A stretch of 64,000 nt of DNA from Rotaria macrura (lineage: Eukaryota; Rotifera; Eurotatoria; Philodinida; Philodinidae): NCBI GenBank assembly GCA_900239685.1, contig OENT01000744.1, forward strand, positions 1 to 64,000. The letters are read 5' to 3'. Positions 49,722 to 61,900 of this stretch are shown here, piece by piece. Both the position numbers and the translations under genes were made by a program. Positions within the stretch are counted from its first letter, which is position 1. Each line of letters begins with the position of its first letter. Under the pieces are notes generated by a model. The model was not told the origin of the DNA. It made no database searches and was given only the letters and a program-made list of their open reading frames with translations.

Positions 49722-50766
49722 CCCTTTCTGACCGGCTACCAGAAGAACGAGTGCAAAAAACGCTTCCCCATTGTATTTAGACTTCAGTCACTACGTAGAT
49801 ATCGAAAATCTTGTATTCGATTCTGGGAAGATGGCGGGTCACAAAACCCCTTGATGTTACCTTTTGGTCACATCCGGTAGTAATGGTACAGACATATAAA
49901 AAGATTGATCTTTTTTCTATGTCAATGAGTTCGATAGTTTATAATTTTTCTTAATCCATACCATGAAACTAGAACAAAGATTATGTTTCTACATCTTCCT
50001 TCTATACCTCAGCTGAGTTATCGATAGAATATCGTGAAACATCACTGAATTATGCAAAATTTACCTATTTTCTTGAGATAAGACTCAGAATTTAGAGGAA
50101 CTCTGGGAGTTTTCGAATTCGATTATATCTTACCGTTCACAATCATTGCTGGATGCTTCGAAAACTCCCAGCGCTTCTATAAATTCTGAGTCTTATCTCA
50201 ATAAAACATGCAAATTTTGCGTAATTCCGTGATATTTCACAGTATTCTAGCAATAACTAAGTTGAGGCTTCGAGAGAATAGGTAGAAACATAATCTTTGT
50301 ACTAGATTCATGGTATGGATTAAGAAAAGGTATGCAACATCAAATTCCTTTAGGTAGATAAAAGATAAATTTTTTTATCTGTTTGTACCGTTACGTCCGG
50401 ATGTGACTAAAAAGTAACATTCTTGTTTTTTCTTACATAATTCATTATTGAAACACTGCCGTTAGTAGTGACGGAAACAGAGAATCTATCAACAAATTGT
50501 TTACAGTTTGTATTTCGAATATCGACTTTTATTAGATGTTCGAAACAGTGATAATTCCGACTGTGAAGATTCTCCATGGCACTCAGCTCTCATGATGCTG
50601 CTTTGAGAAAGCAAAGTGCATTTATCTTGAATGAAAGGTGAATAGATTGTGGCATTGGTGCCCTTAATCATCATGATATCAGAACGATGTTCAACACAAG
50701 TTTGAAACAGTTTTTGATAAAACAATTTCAAAATGTGCCCATTTGGTACCATCCGGCCGGAAAGGG
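49722..50766. mobile_element. piggyBac-like element, non-autonomous
   Basis: A 1045-bp unit is flanked on both sides by TTAA (49718-49721 and 50767-50770). The left terminus reads CCCTTTCTGACCGG. The right terminus, read inward, is CCCTTTCCGGCCGG, matching 12 of 14 positions. TTAA target duplication with CCC(T)-starting ends is the piggyBac signature. A minus-strand frame of 83 codons (50752-50501) starts just inside the right end (MVPNGHILKLFYQKLFQTCV), but I cannot assign it to a transposase. The interior is dominated by a large foldback. Confidence 0.8.
49856..50418. repeat. 262-bp inverted repeat (foldback)
   Basis: The left arm (49856-50117) and right arm (50157-50418) are inverted copies with scattered mismatches. 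Both start with GTTAC(C/T)TTTT(G/A)GTCACATCCGG and meet at GGGAGTTTTCGAA / TTCGAAAACTCCC around a 39-bp spacer. The unit is nested symmetrically inside the TTAA-flanked element. Confidence 0.85.
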
Positions 50767-52483
50767 TTAAAAGAAAATTATTATTTGTTTCAGAGAATTG
50801 GAAACATTCTGAATAAGAAAATATTTATCTGAAATAGTAATAGTTTCATCAAGAATCTAAGTGATTGAAGCTTATAGTTTTCAGAATTCTTCTCTCGCGT
50901 CGACGGTAACTAAGTATTTTTGTATAGAATATTGCCGTTCAACACAATGTTCGCAATCCACTTGATCACTTAGTGATAATTCGGTATTTTTTTCAACATT
51001 CAATAAATTGAATGCAACACTTTATTCGTAATCAGAAGAACATAAAGCTAGAAAACAATGAAGAAACAAATAAAATATGGGGCAATATTCGGACGTGTGC
51101 AAAATCTATGATTATCACTGAATTCAGGCAAATGTTTCATATTGATAGTATGCCATTAAAATCATATGAAGAAAAAATATTTAATTCATTGACTTGCTTT
51201 TAACGAAAGAAATGATTAATTATTTCACCTATTGACAACATGAAGTATACAATAATTAAAATATTAATTCACAACGAAATATTCTTCCTTGTTTTTTTCA
51301 TTCATTTTTATAAAAATACGTGTCTATCAACATTGAAAAACGTATTGTTCTAGCTTACTATTCATATGGGGATTTATTTGTACCCATGTCAATGTGAAAT
51401 GTAAAGAATATACTTATGATGCTCTTAATCTATCATAAGTACGTAGGTTGAATATCACAAGTCTGTATTATATTTCAATATTAACTTATCAATGTATTCA
51501 GTTTGAAGAATGTAAAAACTGAATTGACAAGAAAATATGCCTTTTGAATGTGAAGATCTTCATTCTAGATGTTCAACACTAGTTCTTTTTTTTTAAATGA
51601 AATTTGTGTGCAATGATGAATGTTCTACTATGGACTTATTTCGATATATACATGTAATGTATGCTGTCACAAATGAAACAATAGTAAAATTTCAAACTTT
51701 TCCTGATAAGAGTGTATTTGACATCAGAGTTTTTATTAATGATATTTGATAGGTTTTATCAACTCAATCCGACGATCGATTTTTGAATTTCAAACTTTTA
51801 TTATAACTATGGGGACATTCCATCGTTAAAACTCTTCGGTTTTCCAATATTCTATATCTATTGTTCGAACGTAAAACTATTAAATAAAAGTCAAATTGAA
51901 CATTATATCAAATTTTGCACTTCGAACATCACAATAAGGCGAACTAAAGTTTTGAAACGGTTTACAGTAAATTCAATCTAGATTTAAAATTGTAAATCCG
52001 AAAATCCTTGTTGAAAATAATATGATGAAAGCTACAGTATTCTATATAGAGAAGTTTGTTATCACTAAAGATTAGATCTAATCTTCATAAGCCCTGTCTA
52101 ATGAAGAACATATTCAGTGAAATAAAAACATCCAACTATCTTCTTTATTTATGAATATTATATCTGTTACATGGAGTCTTTTTAAACTTACATAAACTTT
52201 GCGTAGATGGATAATTGGATGCCAGACAGCACGGTAAACATCGAGGAAAAAAAAAGTAGAAAATTTTTGTGAATAAAAGTTCCAGAAATAGAAAGCAAAC
52301 AAAGACGATATTTTATAAGCGTTATAAATTTACTAAATGAAAATGTATTTTTAATCTAATAAACATCTTGAAAAATGGTGGTATCCTAAAAGTTCTCTTG
52401 CAACTAAAGATCGGTATTTTGTTGAAATGAGTCAACAGTTTTATTCATTAGATAAAACAACTCGATTATATGATCTATAAATT

Positions 52484-52660
52484 TGATATTGTAATAATGG
52501 TCAATGCATCAAAGATGAATATATGATGTCTATTGATGCATCTGTGTTTCATCAAAGTCTTCTCGTAATATTTGTCATATGAATATTGAAGAACGTGTTT
52601 ATTGTAGGTGTTGTCGATCGATAAGTGAATTATGTGTTCATATTCAAATCTAAAACTATG
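52484..52660 (+). pseudogene. Possible EGF-like domain remnant
   Basis: One plus-strand frame reads CNNGQCIKDEYM and, after a frame change, NICHMNIEERVYCRCCRSIS. The spacing of cysteines is loosely EGF-like. Breaks and the lack of flanking exons make this a weak call. It may belong to the decayed receptor-like gene downstream. Confidence 0.25.
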
Positions 52661-53289
52661 ATTCGTTCTCAAGAGACCATAGAATGAACTATTACATATT
52701 TCTTTAGATTCTAAGATTTAAGATGAATGTAGGAAGTATTCTACAAAACAACAATTATCAAGTCTTTTCATATGATAAAACTGTCAAAACGTACTAGAAT
52801 CATTCGTTTTTCAGTTATAAGATACTGTAAAGTATAAACTCATAAGAAAGAAAAACAAAACCAACTTCTTCGCAATTGTACAATATATACTATTTTTTGA
52901 TGCACAACGGTAACAATAAATGATCTTTCCCAATGTACGAGAGTTGCAGCAGTGAACTCAGGATTCTAGATTGAAGATAGGAGTAAATAGATTAGACTCC
53001 ATGACCGAGGTGTAGGTGATTGTGGCTGATGTGGATTTGCCTTTGGATACAACATATACCAACATCCACAATCACACCCTTCCTTTCTGAAATTCTTGAT
53101 TGTGGGAGAGGGAAATCGACTTTTGCGGTACGTATTGAGGTAATTAACTGTTCAGCCTTGTAGTAGTTGATACTTGATCATGATCATAACTTAATACTGA
53201 ATTGGATAGTGAAGCAGTCAACGTACTGGAATGATTTTGGTAAAGCCGACGTGATTATTACTATTTATTAACAAGATATTCACTTCTTA

Positions 53290-56200
53290 AATGATCTTGA
53301 CAGTGCATCGTGGGAAAATATTTCTGCTCGTCAGATAGAAAAGACAAAGAATGAGACAACACTTGATGTAACATCAACAGAGACTCGTAGACTGCTCAAT
53401 ACATCAGGTGGGGCAAGTTCTAATCAGGCAGCATCAACGAGTAAGTATAAATGGCGCTTATTCTGAGAGTCATTCTACTTATCATCTCAACTATGGTCTC
53501 AAGTACAGCTTCTGTGCTCTTATGCAATACTGAAAGTGGTGTGAGAACGGAAGCGTTTGATTGTATTTACTTCACTGACGAACAAACAGTACAATATTGT
53601 AGAACCCTGAGCAGACAGGCTGTGTTTTAAAGGAATTTTTCGGAGTGCCTAGAAGGAGGCGAGAAATAGGCATTCGGAAAACTGCTCGGCTCGTGCACAA
53701 CATCACTCCATGGCAAGTGCTCTCGTGGAATTCGAGTGTAGAGGCAGCCGATAATTATGTTCATGCTTTCTATAACCAATCATTGATGGTTAGGTTGGAC
53801 CAGTTGTTATACGCAAATGTACGCGAGAAGGATCGTCCGTAAAGTACTGAGAGTACCAGTTGCTATTTGAGTCGACCTCATTCAACAAAGCTGTCATGAT
53901 TACACTGGAAAATAAAAAGTATGGTCAAGAACACCAATTACTGAGGTCTATTTAGTGCTATAAAACACTACAATTGTGTGACTACGGAATGCTCTGTCTG
54001 GAGTGTCGAAACATCTGCGACAGTCAGCAAGACTGTATGGATGGGCTTGACGAGGAGAACTGTGATAAGTTCGAATTCAACGAATGCGAAAACGGTGAAT
54101 AGCGCTGTACAAATGGCATTGGTATTGATGAAGAATACTGGCTTGATGGTAAGAGATTGAATCTAGAAAGATGAATCGTTTTCAGATAGATTTCGGAAAT
54201 AGAGACTGTAGTATGCTTTCGAATAATCGAATTATCATTGGAGAAGATTCATGCTTGTAGCAGACCATTCAATTATTTTCGACACATCAAACATTAAAAG
54301 GTCTGAAACCAAATGCTGATTAACAATTCACCTTTTCTGGGTATGGTTTGTTCGGGAAAGAATTACTAGTGCTAAAAGTAAAACGACTCTTGGCATATCA
54401 GGTGAATAGCTTAAGTCAATGCTGTGCAGCTTTTCACACTGTTTGTTTTGAAATATTCTAAAAACTAAAACTTTCCATGATGAATACACTCATTTTCTGA
54501 TCTTTTGAAAATTGTAAGATTATTTTTTTTTGAGTAACAAATAAATCGGTTATATTCAATGTACTATCATCTTAGACTTCAATCGGATCTCCATTTCCTT
54601 CTAAAAAATCAACACTTTTCGATAATAATCTAGATGCACTACATTTTGTTGCTTTAAATGGTCTCTTTCTCAGTACATTTAAAAGTTCAATTATAAAATT
54701 CAAGGTGGTTAGCGCACACGCCCATGATTTCAATCTACTCATAAAAAATTTGATTTCATAAATCTTTCTGGGAAGACAAAGTTTGTGAAAGTTTTGTAGT
54801 CGGTTCTAATTGTATTGTTAAAAATAGCTCTACGACTGTTAATCTTTTTGTCGACCGGATATTACATGAGTACCCGATTGTATGGACTGAAGCGATGAGT
54901 CAGCGCTTACTGACGAAAGTTGTACGTTCAATCCAAAGTTTGTCGAATGTGATGAGCATCTGTACGATACAAATCAGTGGTAATATGGCGATGGACAATC
55001 CATTCCTAATTATTATCGACACGTGTATCAAACTTACCATAATCTGTTTCAAAAGCTATGGACACAGTCCATAGGACTGTGTTGGCTTGGAACCGAGAAA
55101 TATAAAGATCCGTTGTGAAATATGCATAATTCAAATCTATCTCGCGTTAATAAATGCCGTTACTTTATTCGCTGAGATTTATCAGGTGGTCTCGAGTCGA
55201 GTTGCCACTGTGATGGTACAAACTGCGTTGAAGTCATGAAAGAATTCTGCGTAGAAACTACTACCTATTAATATCCATAAGCAGGCATTGTTCGCCCATC
55301 GTTGCATCCTATTTACAAGTGGAAACGAACATGGACAGATACAACACCAAGCTTTTTCATCGTACACGAAAGCATCCAGTGTCGAGGATACAGCACGGTA
55401 ACACTTTCAGAAAGTATAGCGTTTCTATACATCGACAGAATTTTAGTGTCTTCTCGCTAAATTGAACATTAGTTTTGTCTTTCCATGCCACCGCTTAGTG
55501 TTGAAAAGACAGAATCGGATGCTCAATTGTCGAGGAACTGTTGGAACACTACACACTTTTTTAACGATCGGCCGTATGCTTTCGACGATATTTTTACAGA
55601 CTCACGCGTGTTTCTCGCAACATCGAATTAGTGATAAGGTTAGAAATTGTTGGGATGAGCAAGATGAAAACGTTCAAGAGGTCAGGCACTCTAATTATTT
55701 TTTTCAACCTCCGAAAGTACCGCTTCCAATGCTCACCTGCACAAATGACTTGTTTATCTGTATCGAAACTTGACCTAACACCCTCAATATGTGAAAGCAA
55801 CCATGATATATTTATCAAAGGAAATATTCGGTTTCTAGTTAGTATGGCGTGGCAAAAACAGACGATAGCTGGTGTCTTTTTCTGAGATACTACGTCGGTA
55901 ATTAATCCATTCGCTGTTCAGCATTAGAGATCAGCATGGGTAAGGGTTATCTACTGGGTGTACCAACCATTCCACACATGTTTTACTGTGACAGTTTCTG
56001 GGACGAGCAATCACATATGAACGAAGAAAGGAATTTTTGTCAACAATGGATTTGCCAGATGATGAGAACCAATGCCTATCCTGCCAATGTGTTGATTTAT
56101 GTTTGGTATGCGATGAAAAATGGGATTACAGCGATGCGTCGGACGAAGAGTCGATAGTTTCGATCAAGCAATGTTCAAAGCACAACCGAAATTTACTAGG

Positions 56201-56767
56201 CTTGGATGAACGAAAGCAAGAGTGCACACGTCTTTACTCAAAGTCAAAAATGCCCTTCTCCGATTTGCGTAATGTGACAACAGAGTATCCGTGTTATTTA
56301 GCATCAGTTCGCAATCCACTGGATATTCATAATTATCGACCTTGCATCAATCTTACTCAAGTCGGCGATGGAATTACCTACTGCAATGGAAGTATAGACG
56401 AAAAAATGCATGAGAAGCTTGGGATGGCAAAATGCTTGATTTTACATCGCGATGTGATTATTCGTGCGCTCAATATCACCGTGCTTGCAAAGACTCATTA
56501 GCATGCTTGAATTCATTGCTTTGTGCATACAAAAGCACGAATGAAACATGCTCTGGTGAGATAGAAGTAATCTGCCTTAATGGAACTTATGTTCATAATG
56601 CTCGATTTGATGGAATCAAACGATGCTTGCACGGTAAAGATGAATATTGGTGTGGGTGTAGGTTTCATATTCTAAACCTCGACGCACACACTCCACAAAA
56701 TCATTCGTTACGAAGAGCTCAAGTATCTGATGTTCTAATAAATAATTACGTTGATTTTACAGTTCTA
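53290..56767 (+). pseudogene. Decayed multi-LDLa receptor-like gene
   Basis: Broken but collinear coding sequence of a large extracellular protein. It starts with a hydrophobic segment (LILRVILLIISTMVSSTASV, near 53460) after a Thr/Ser-rich stretch. Then come LDLa modules: CRNICDSQQDCMDGLDEENC (near 54005), MDxSDESALTDESC after a stop (near 54880), CVDLCLVCDEKWDYSDASDEE (near 56090) and GIKRCLHGKDEYWC (near 56615). LDLa modules bind calcium through the Asp/Glu-rich end and carry six cysteines; here some cysteines, for example in NGIGI, are lost. Numerous in-frame stops and frameshifts break it (for instance TGA at the tryptophan before SDE, and the frame switch at about 56060). It resembles a multi-LDLa family that I associate with bdelloids. 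A sequencing artefact could explain single breaks but not the many seen. Confidence 0.75.
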
Positions 56768-56770
56768 TAA

Positions 56771-58276
56771 TTTAAAAATTCTTTTCTTGTGTAAAGGATA
56801 TACTCTGAACATTATCATTCTTACTTGACCAGGGCATACTCGCCTAACTAGTATGGATGAACTCTAATAAAGTAGGAATTGATTAATGCAAACAAGACAC
56901 ACCTTTCATTTGTTATAGGCTAGAACACCTAGAAATTTCTAAGTGCGAGCAGTATATCGGTCTACTAAATAGAACATGAATTGTTCGATCTATCGGGAGA
57001 AAAAAAAACTGGAAGACAAAGGATGAATTGATTTGTTCTCACTCTTTCATTAAAAAAGGAGAATAATTTGAGCATCGCTTTTTCTATACATTTTGAAGCA
57101 TTCAATTTTGCACTAATCTAATTCGAACATTCGAAAATGAGTTCTTTACTTTTTAGTCGTTCCTAATACGAATTTATATGCTATGAAACAGTAGAAGTGA
57201 CACATTATATATATTTCCACGTTGAGGATTTTCTTGACACAACAGAATACTTGGCATGAAATAAAGTTGCATAATGATATAGATATACTAATTCAGTTTG
57301 TATTTTGTTAGGGTGAAAGATGGAATCCGGTTTGTTTGATTCATATTTTTTCATTTTCTTATCATATTATTATTATTAAATAAAGGTACGGAAGCGTAGT
57401 GAAGAAAAAGAAAAAGATTCATTTACGAAAAATAGACTTGAAACCAATACAATAAAAACATCGAAGTCATCGAGTTTATTGAAGCGGATAGCAATGGAGA
57501 TGGGATTGTGGATGAGGATGATCCAAGTTCTTTTGCACAGAACTTGAGAGCAATAGATGGCCATGTGTTGTTATCTGTTAAATTCCCTCCGGGATTTTGA
57601 AACGAGCAAGATTCCGGCCATGACCTTACGACGTTAAATAGAGCATCACCAGGACTAAATAAAAAGCTTATCTAAAGAACGTTTATACTTCTGATGAGTT
57701 TCAGCTCGCTTGAAAATCGCTTTTAGTATGAATTGTGCAAAACAGGTAGGTAGTAATTATAGCAATTCAAATATTCAAAGTAAAAAGTATATCTGGACTT
57801 TATGTACGAAGTTATATTCGGTCTATTTAGATTTCAATTCACTAGCTGTAACTTGGAAAAAAATACTCACATTTGTCCGCAAAAAAATCTATTTGCTATA
57901 AGAATGTCTCTGATTTCTTCACGTAATACTACAAGAAGGACTCTCGAGAGTTTGAGACGTCTCGAAATTACTATTTCATGAGAGAAAAGCGTTCGTTTAT
58001 TGTTCTCTTTTGTACATGCGATGCGTTAAACTAAAGTTTCAATGAAAGGAACACAGCTCATTATCGAAAGCTTACCCAGTGTAAAAATGTCAGATTGTAT
58101 TCGGATTTTTTTGCAACAAAATACGATTATAATCTGAGACTTTTTCAGTGGATCAGACATTTTAATCGTTTTAGGATTTCTAATTCGCCATTGGCATTTA
58201 ATCTGTATACGGTGTTCGAAATCAAATGCGACTTTCAAATATGGAAGATCTTATTTCGAGAATAAATAATAAAAGC
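56771..58276. other. Intergenic, no gene seen
   Basis: AT-rich sequence after the LDLa pseudogene and downstream of the peptidoglycan recognition gene. Short frames such as 57376-57564 and 57710-57901 are not recognisable. Confidence 0.5.
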
Positions 58277-58902
58277 CTACCATGTAGTATAGCCTGGCCG
58301 TTGTGATTGCCGATGAGTAATAACATAAAAGTCTTTTGTGACAAAAAGTCGCTCAACACCACAATTAATCCATGAGAGTGCCGATTTTAATGCCTTTTCG
58401 TTTGGACTTGATGTATTGAAATTACCAATGAAAGAAATACCTGCGGTATGAAAAACACAGTTTTTAAAAATTACATAGTATTCCTTTACTGTATGCATCA
58501 TTATTCCAGCCAGGTGAATGAGCAGCTTGACGATCCCATCCTCGACCTTCATAAACTTTACCATTTTCACCAACAAGAAAATGATAACCGATATCTACCC
58601 AACTCTGATTATTCTGATGAAAAATTTGAATCTCTTTCACCAGTTCAATACACGATTCATCGTCATAACAACTATAATTAATAAAATGAGTTGCACTATT
58701 TTACGATGGTATTTATCTACCTTGGAGGGTCCTCAGCATGATGAATAACAAAGAATGAAAGAGGTTTGGTTGTTAGATTTGTTATTGAAGATGGTTCTCT
58801 TGCACCCCATTCAGCTCGTGTAACGAATGATATTTCATCACAAGCTGATTGGCCATGAGTAACAGTAGTAAACAACAGATAAACTAATACTATGCTTTTC
58901 AT
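58277..58902 (-). CDS. Secreted peptidoglycan recognition protein
   Basis: Innate-immune binder of bacterial cell wall. Three exons, 58902-58721, 58671-58490 and 58440-58277, join in frame to 175 residues. A signal peptide (about 1-18) is followed by the PGRP/amidase-2 fold: VTRAEWGAREP, VIHHAE, the conserved disulphide pair in CYDDESC, WVDIGYHFLVGENGKVYEGR, GWDRQAAHS, ISFIGNF and ITHRQSQRPG. The zinc-ligand histidines (HH and THR) and the tyrosine of GYHF are present. The catalytic cysteine expected just before the final PG of amidase-type members is replaced (SQRPG), so it is more likely a recognition protein than an active N-acetylmuramoyl-L-alanine amidase. The protein ends with YTTW directly at TAG, some residues short of the usual 'LYN...WP' tail. 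A GT lies at that same position, so a missed last exon is possible. Confidence 0.88.
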
Positions 58903-61900
58903 GCGTCCTCAAAGTAAGGTTTCGATGATAAAATGTCAAATAAAAAATATACTTGAAGTAGCTGATTTGTTTTGTTCTTATCAATGTTTTGATCAATAAG
59001 AAAAGAGAGTCTTCTCTTGAATTTTTTTTCTTATATTTGCCAGTGTTATTTTATCTGAGAATAAATATCAAGTATGTGCATCTAGAAGTAAAGTAGTTGA
59101 ATCCGATGAATTCGTTTTGACACAAGCAATATATAAGAATGAAGTTGATAATAGTAGAAACTCAAGGTATTTTTCAATTAAAACGTCTTGTTTTAAGATG
59201 ATAAAAAAAATAATTTATATTAAAAAAAGAGAACGTTTATTTCGTATTTTAGCCAAGAAGTTTCAATACTTCTATTTACATTGATACTTATTTTATCATA
59301 TGAAGATTACGCGACAATAATTAACTAAAATATTGGCGGAATTTAGTGTACCTTTATCATAAGCATCATCTGAAAATTTTCATTCCCATTATTTATTTTT
59401 CGAAAAGAGGCGCAAACATTGAAGATTGTAGGCGTGGTCATTCGCTCAGGCGATCACACGCCACAAACACACACACTATCAAATTACTCTTGAGATCAAG
59501 TTTTAAGTAGTAATATTGTTCATTTCAACACGAATATGTTTCTCCGAGAACGCTTGCTTTTATTGATGAAAGAATAACTGTAGTCAATGCCAAAAAGAAA
59601 TTCAATAAAACCAAGAATACAACCCACCCTGACACGATACAACCAACTACATCAGCTGACGATTGTTTATTAGATAAATTCTTCCTGATTCTACAACAAA
59701 AGAAAAGCGAATTCGGTGAACTTTGCAAAAAGATTTAATTGTAACATCAAATGTTGTACCACGTGCTTCAAAATCTGGCAAAAGCAGTAATGACAAACAT
59801 CACATTTTTTTAAATCAAGTTCTACGTCCTTCGGTTGGTAGAAAATGTCTTCTTTTCTTGATTCCTTGAAAACTCAAGCTGAACTAAAAACATTTAGAGC
59901 AGGATTTCCAAATCATAGCAATCAATTGCTGATTTTCCCTAAAAGATAACCTGTTCATATTCAACAGCAAGTTCTATATTTTATTTCGTTTCTGGCGATT
60001 TATTCATTAAAGAATCGAACATTGTATACATATAAATAAAAGACGAATGACTATGAATGATCGTCAATACCTTTTTAATATGCATTCTGTTATTCGTGAC
60101 CAATTATCAGCTCGACCATTTAAAAAGATCATTAAAAGTAGGTTCGTACCAGCTCAGATAATCAATGAAACCATCGGACAGATTGAAAAACCAAACGATG
60201 TTTGCTCAAATTAACTGGCGTATACTGTTCAATGAAAAAATTGCGATGAAAGAACACTGATACGATGTTCTTGGAGTGAAATCCACCTTGTTACTACTTT
60301 CTAAGTGAAATTTTTCATCCAGACATCTAGCATATTAGCTGACATAACATATTGTATTATCTATTATTTTCACTTGACATAATATTGAAACTATTTGCGA
60401 GCTAAGAGATTTGATAAATAATACTTAAATTTTAGTTTTATTCATACTTATTAATTTACAGAATACACCAATATGCATGTTATTCTAATTTTCTGCATAA
60501 CTTTTTTAACAAGCCAGTGCAAACTTTATCCAAGTAAAAATCTAATAATTAGAGACACTTCGCTCCTTCCTATCTTCGAATCGATTCTAGAGCAATCTCA
60601 TTACGTAGAGTGTAAAGTGCTACATAAGGCATATCTTTTGGTCTTACGAATGCATATTTAGCTCTGTATATTGGCACAAAATACTTGATTTTATATGTAA
60701 CTCATTCAATATCATACAATGCGAATATATCTCTCCAGTCACTCCAATAGCAGCCTAATTTTAAAATTTGCGAGTTTAGCGACGAGAGCTTTAATTTCAT
60801 TCTAGAGAATCATTCTTGGAATCAAGTTTAACAACTCTCCAACTTCATCCCTATGCCTGCATCGAGCTTCGGCTTTGAAAGACTCCCCCTCCCCCTTCTC
60901 AGAGTCGACTTGTCACTGCAGGGTATAGGTTTGTGCTGCAGCTTTCTTGTAGGAATGGTCTTAGTGAGAAACGGCCGTGGCAAAAATTTCAGCCATGTAT
61001 ACCTTAGTAAACTAGACTCATGAGTTTTTTCCAGCTTTCACAAGAGTCGAAATAACTTTATGACTATGAGAGCTATCCGGATCGGGTCTGCTTTAAATTA
61101 AAGCAAGACTCCATTCGCAACTTTTCATCGAACAGAATAGTGAAATTCGCTTCTATTCATTTTTATAAGCATTTTAGTAGACAAAAATTCGACAACAAGG
61201 CTAAAAAAGACAGCGAATCGGGCTTTTCTCAGTCCAGGAACCTAGTATCAAAAGTCCAGCTGATAACAAGTTAGCGCTCATGAAAGTCTTTCAAATAAAG
61301 CAAGACATTGGGGAAATCTGAAATTAAACGGGAATTATTTCAATTTTCCTGTCTTAAAATCGTGCTCTGGGAGAAACCCAAAATACGTTTCAATACCACA
61401 ACTTGATGTATGCTCTCCATAAATGGATATAGAATAAATATAAACTCTATTGTATTCGAGAGTAGACGCTATGCTCTACTGAACGAGCTATAACTCTCGA
61501 ATTTTCAAATTGAAGCCACATTGATTTTTGGGGACGGCATGTGTGTAACATGATTATATCTCCACTTGCGTATGAAAAATTTTAGAATAATATCAAGATA
61601 TGACTCAAATATAGTGAAGCTTCTCACAGGCATTTTTCCCTTTCTAAATTTTTTTAATGAATTTCAGAAGTATTCATCTATTGGATCATCAGTAGGGAAA
61701 CAAATACAAATCTACAAAACACTAACCATAAACTAGAAAATGTTGAGCAAACATTTTCTCACGGAGCAATGAATAAATAGAAATTATAAACATGCGCTTA
61801 GATCATCAAACCAATAGTTCTTGGATCAATATTTCACATAGTGCTATCAACAATAGAAGCGATGCGCATTTTCTACTCTAGGTTCTTTAGTACAGGAAAA

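Larger units (their letters stand above)
48223..53289. other. Gene-poor stretch with piggyBac-like element
   Basis: Apart from the TTAA-flanked element at 49722-50766 and a weak EGF-like remnant near 52484-52660, only short unrecognised open frames are seen. Confidence 0.5.

Noticed and set aside
54697..54770. Possible tRNA (A-box-like TGGTTAGCGCAC)
   Set aside because: No B box and no cloverleaf could be drawn around it.
59740..60220. Interrupted plus-strand coding-like stretch (SNVVPRASKSGKSSND..., MNDRQYLFNMHSV...)
   Set aside because: Several stops and no recognisable domain; cannot be told from random open frames.
60473..60661. Signal-peptide-like first exon (MHVILIFCITFLTSQC)
   Set aside because: No following exon found, and hydrophobic runs are common by chance in AT-rich DNA.
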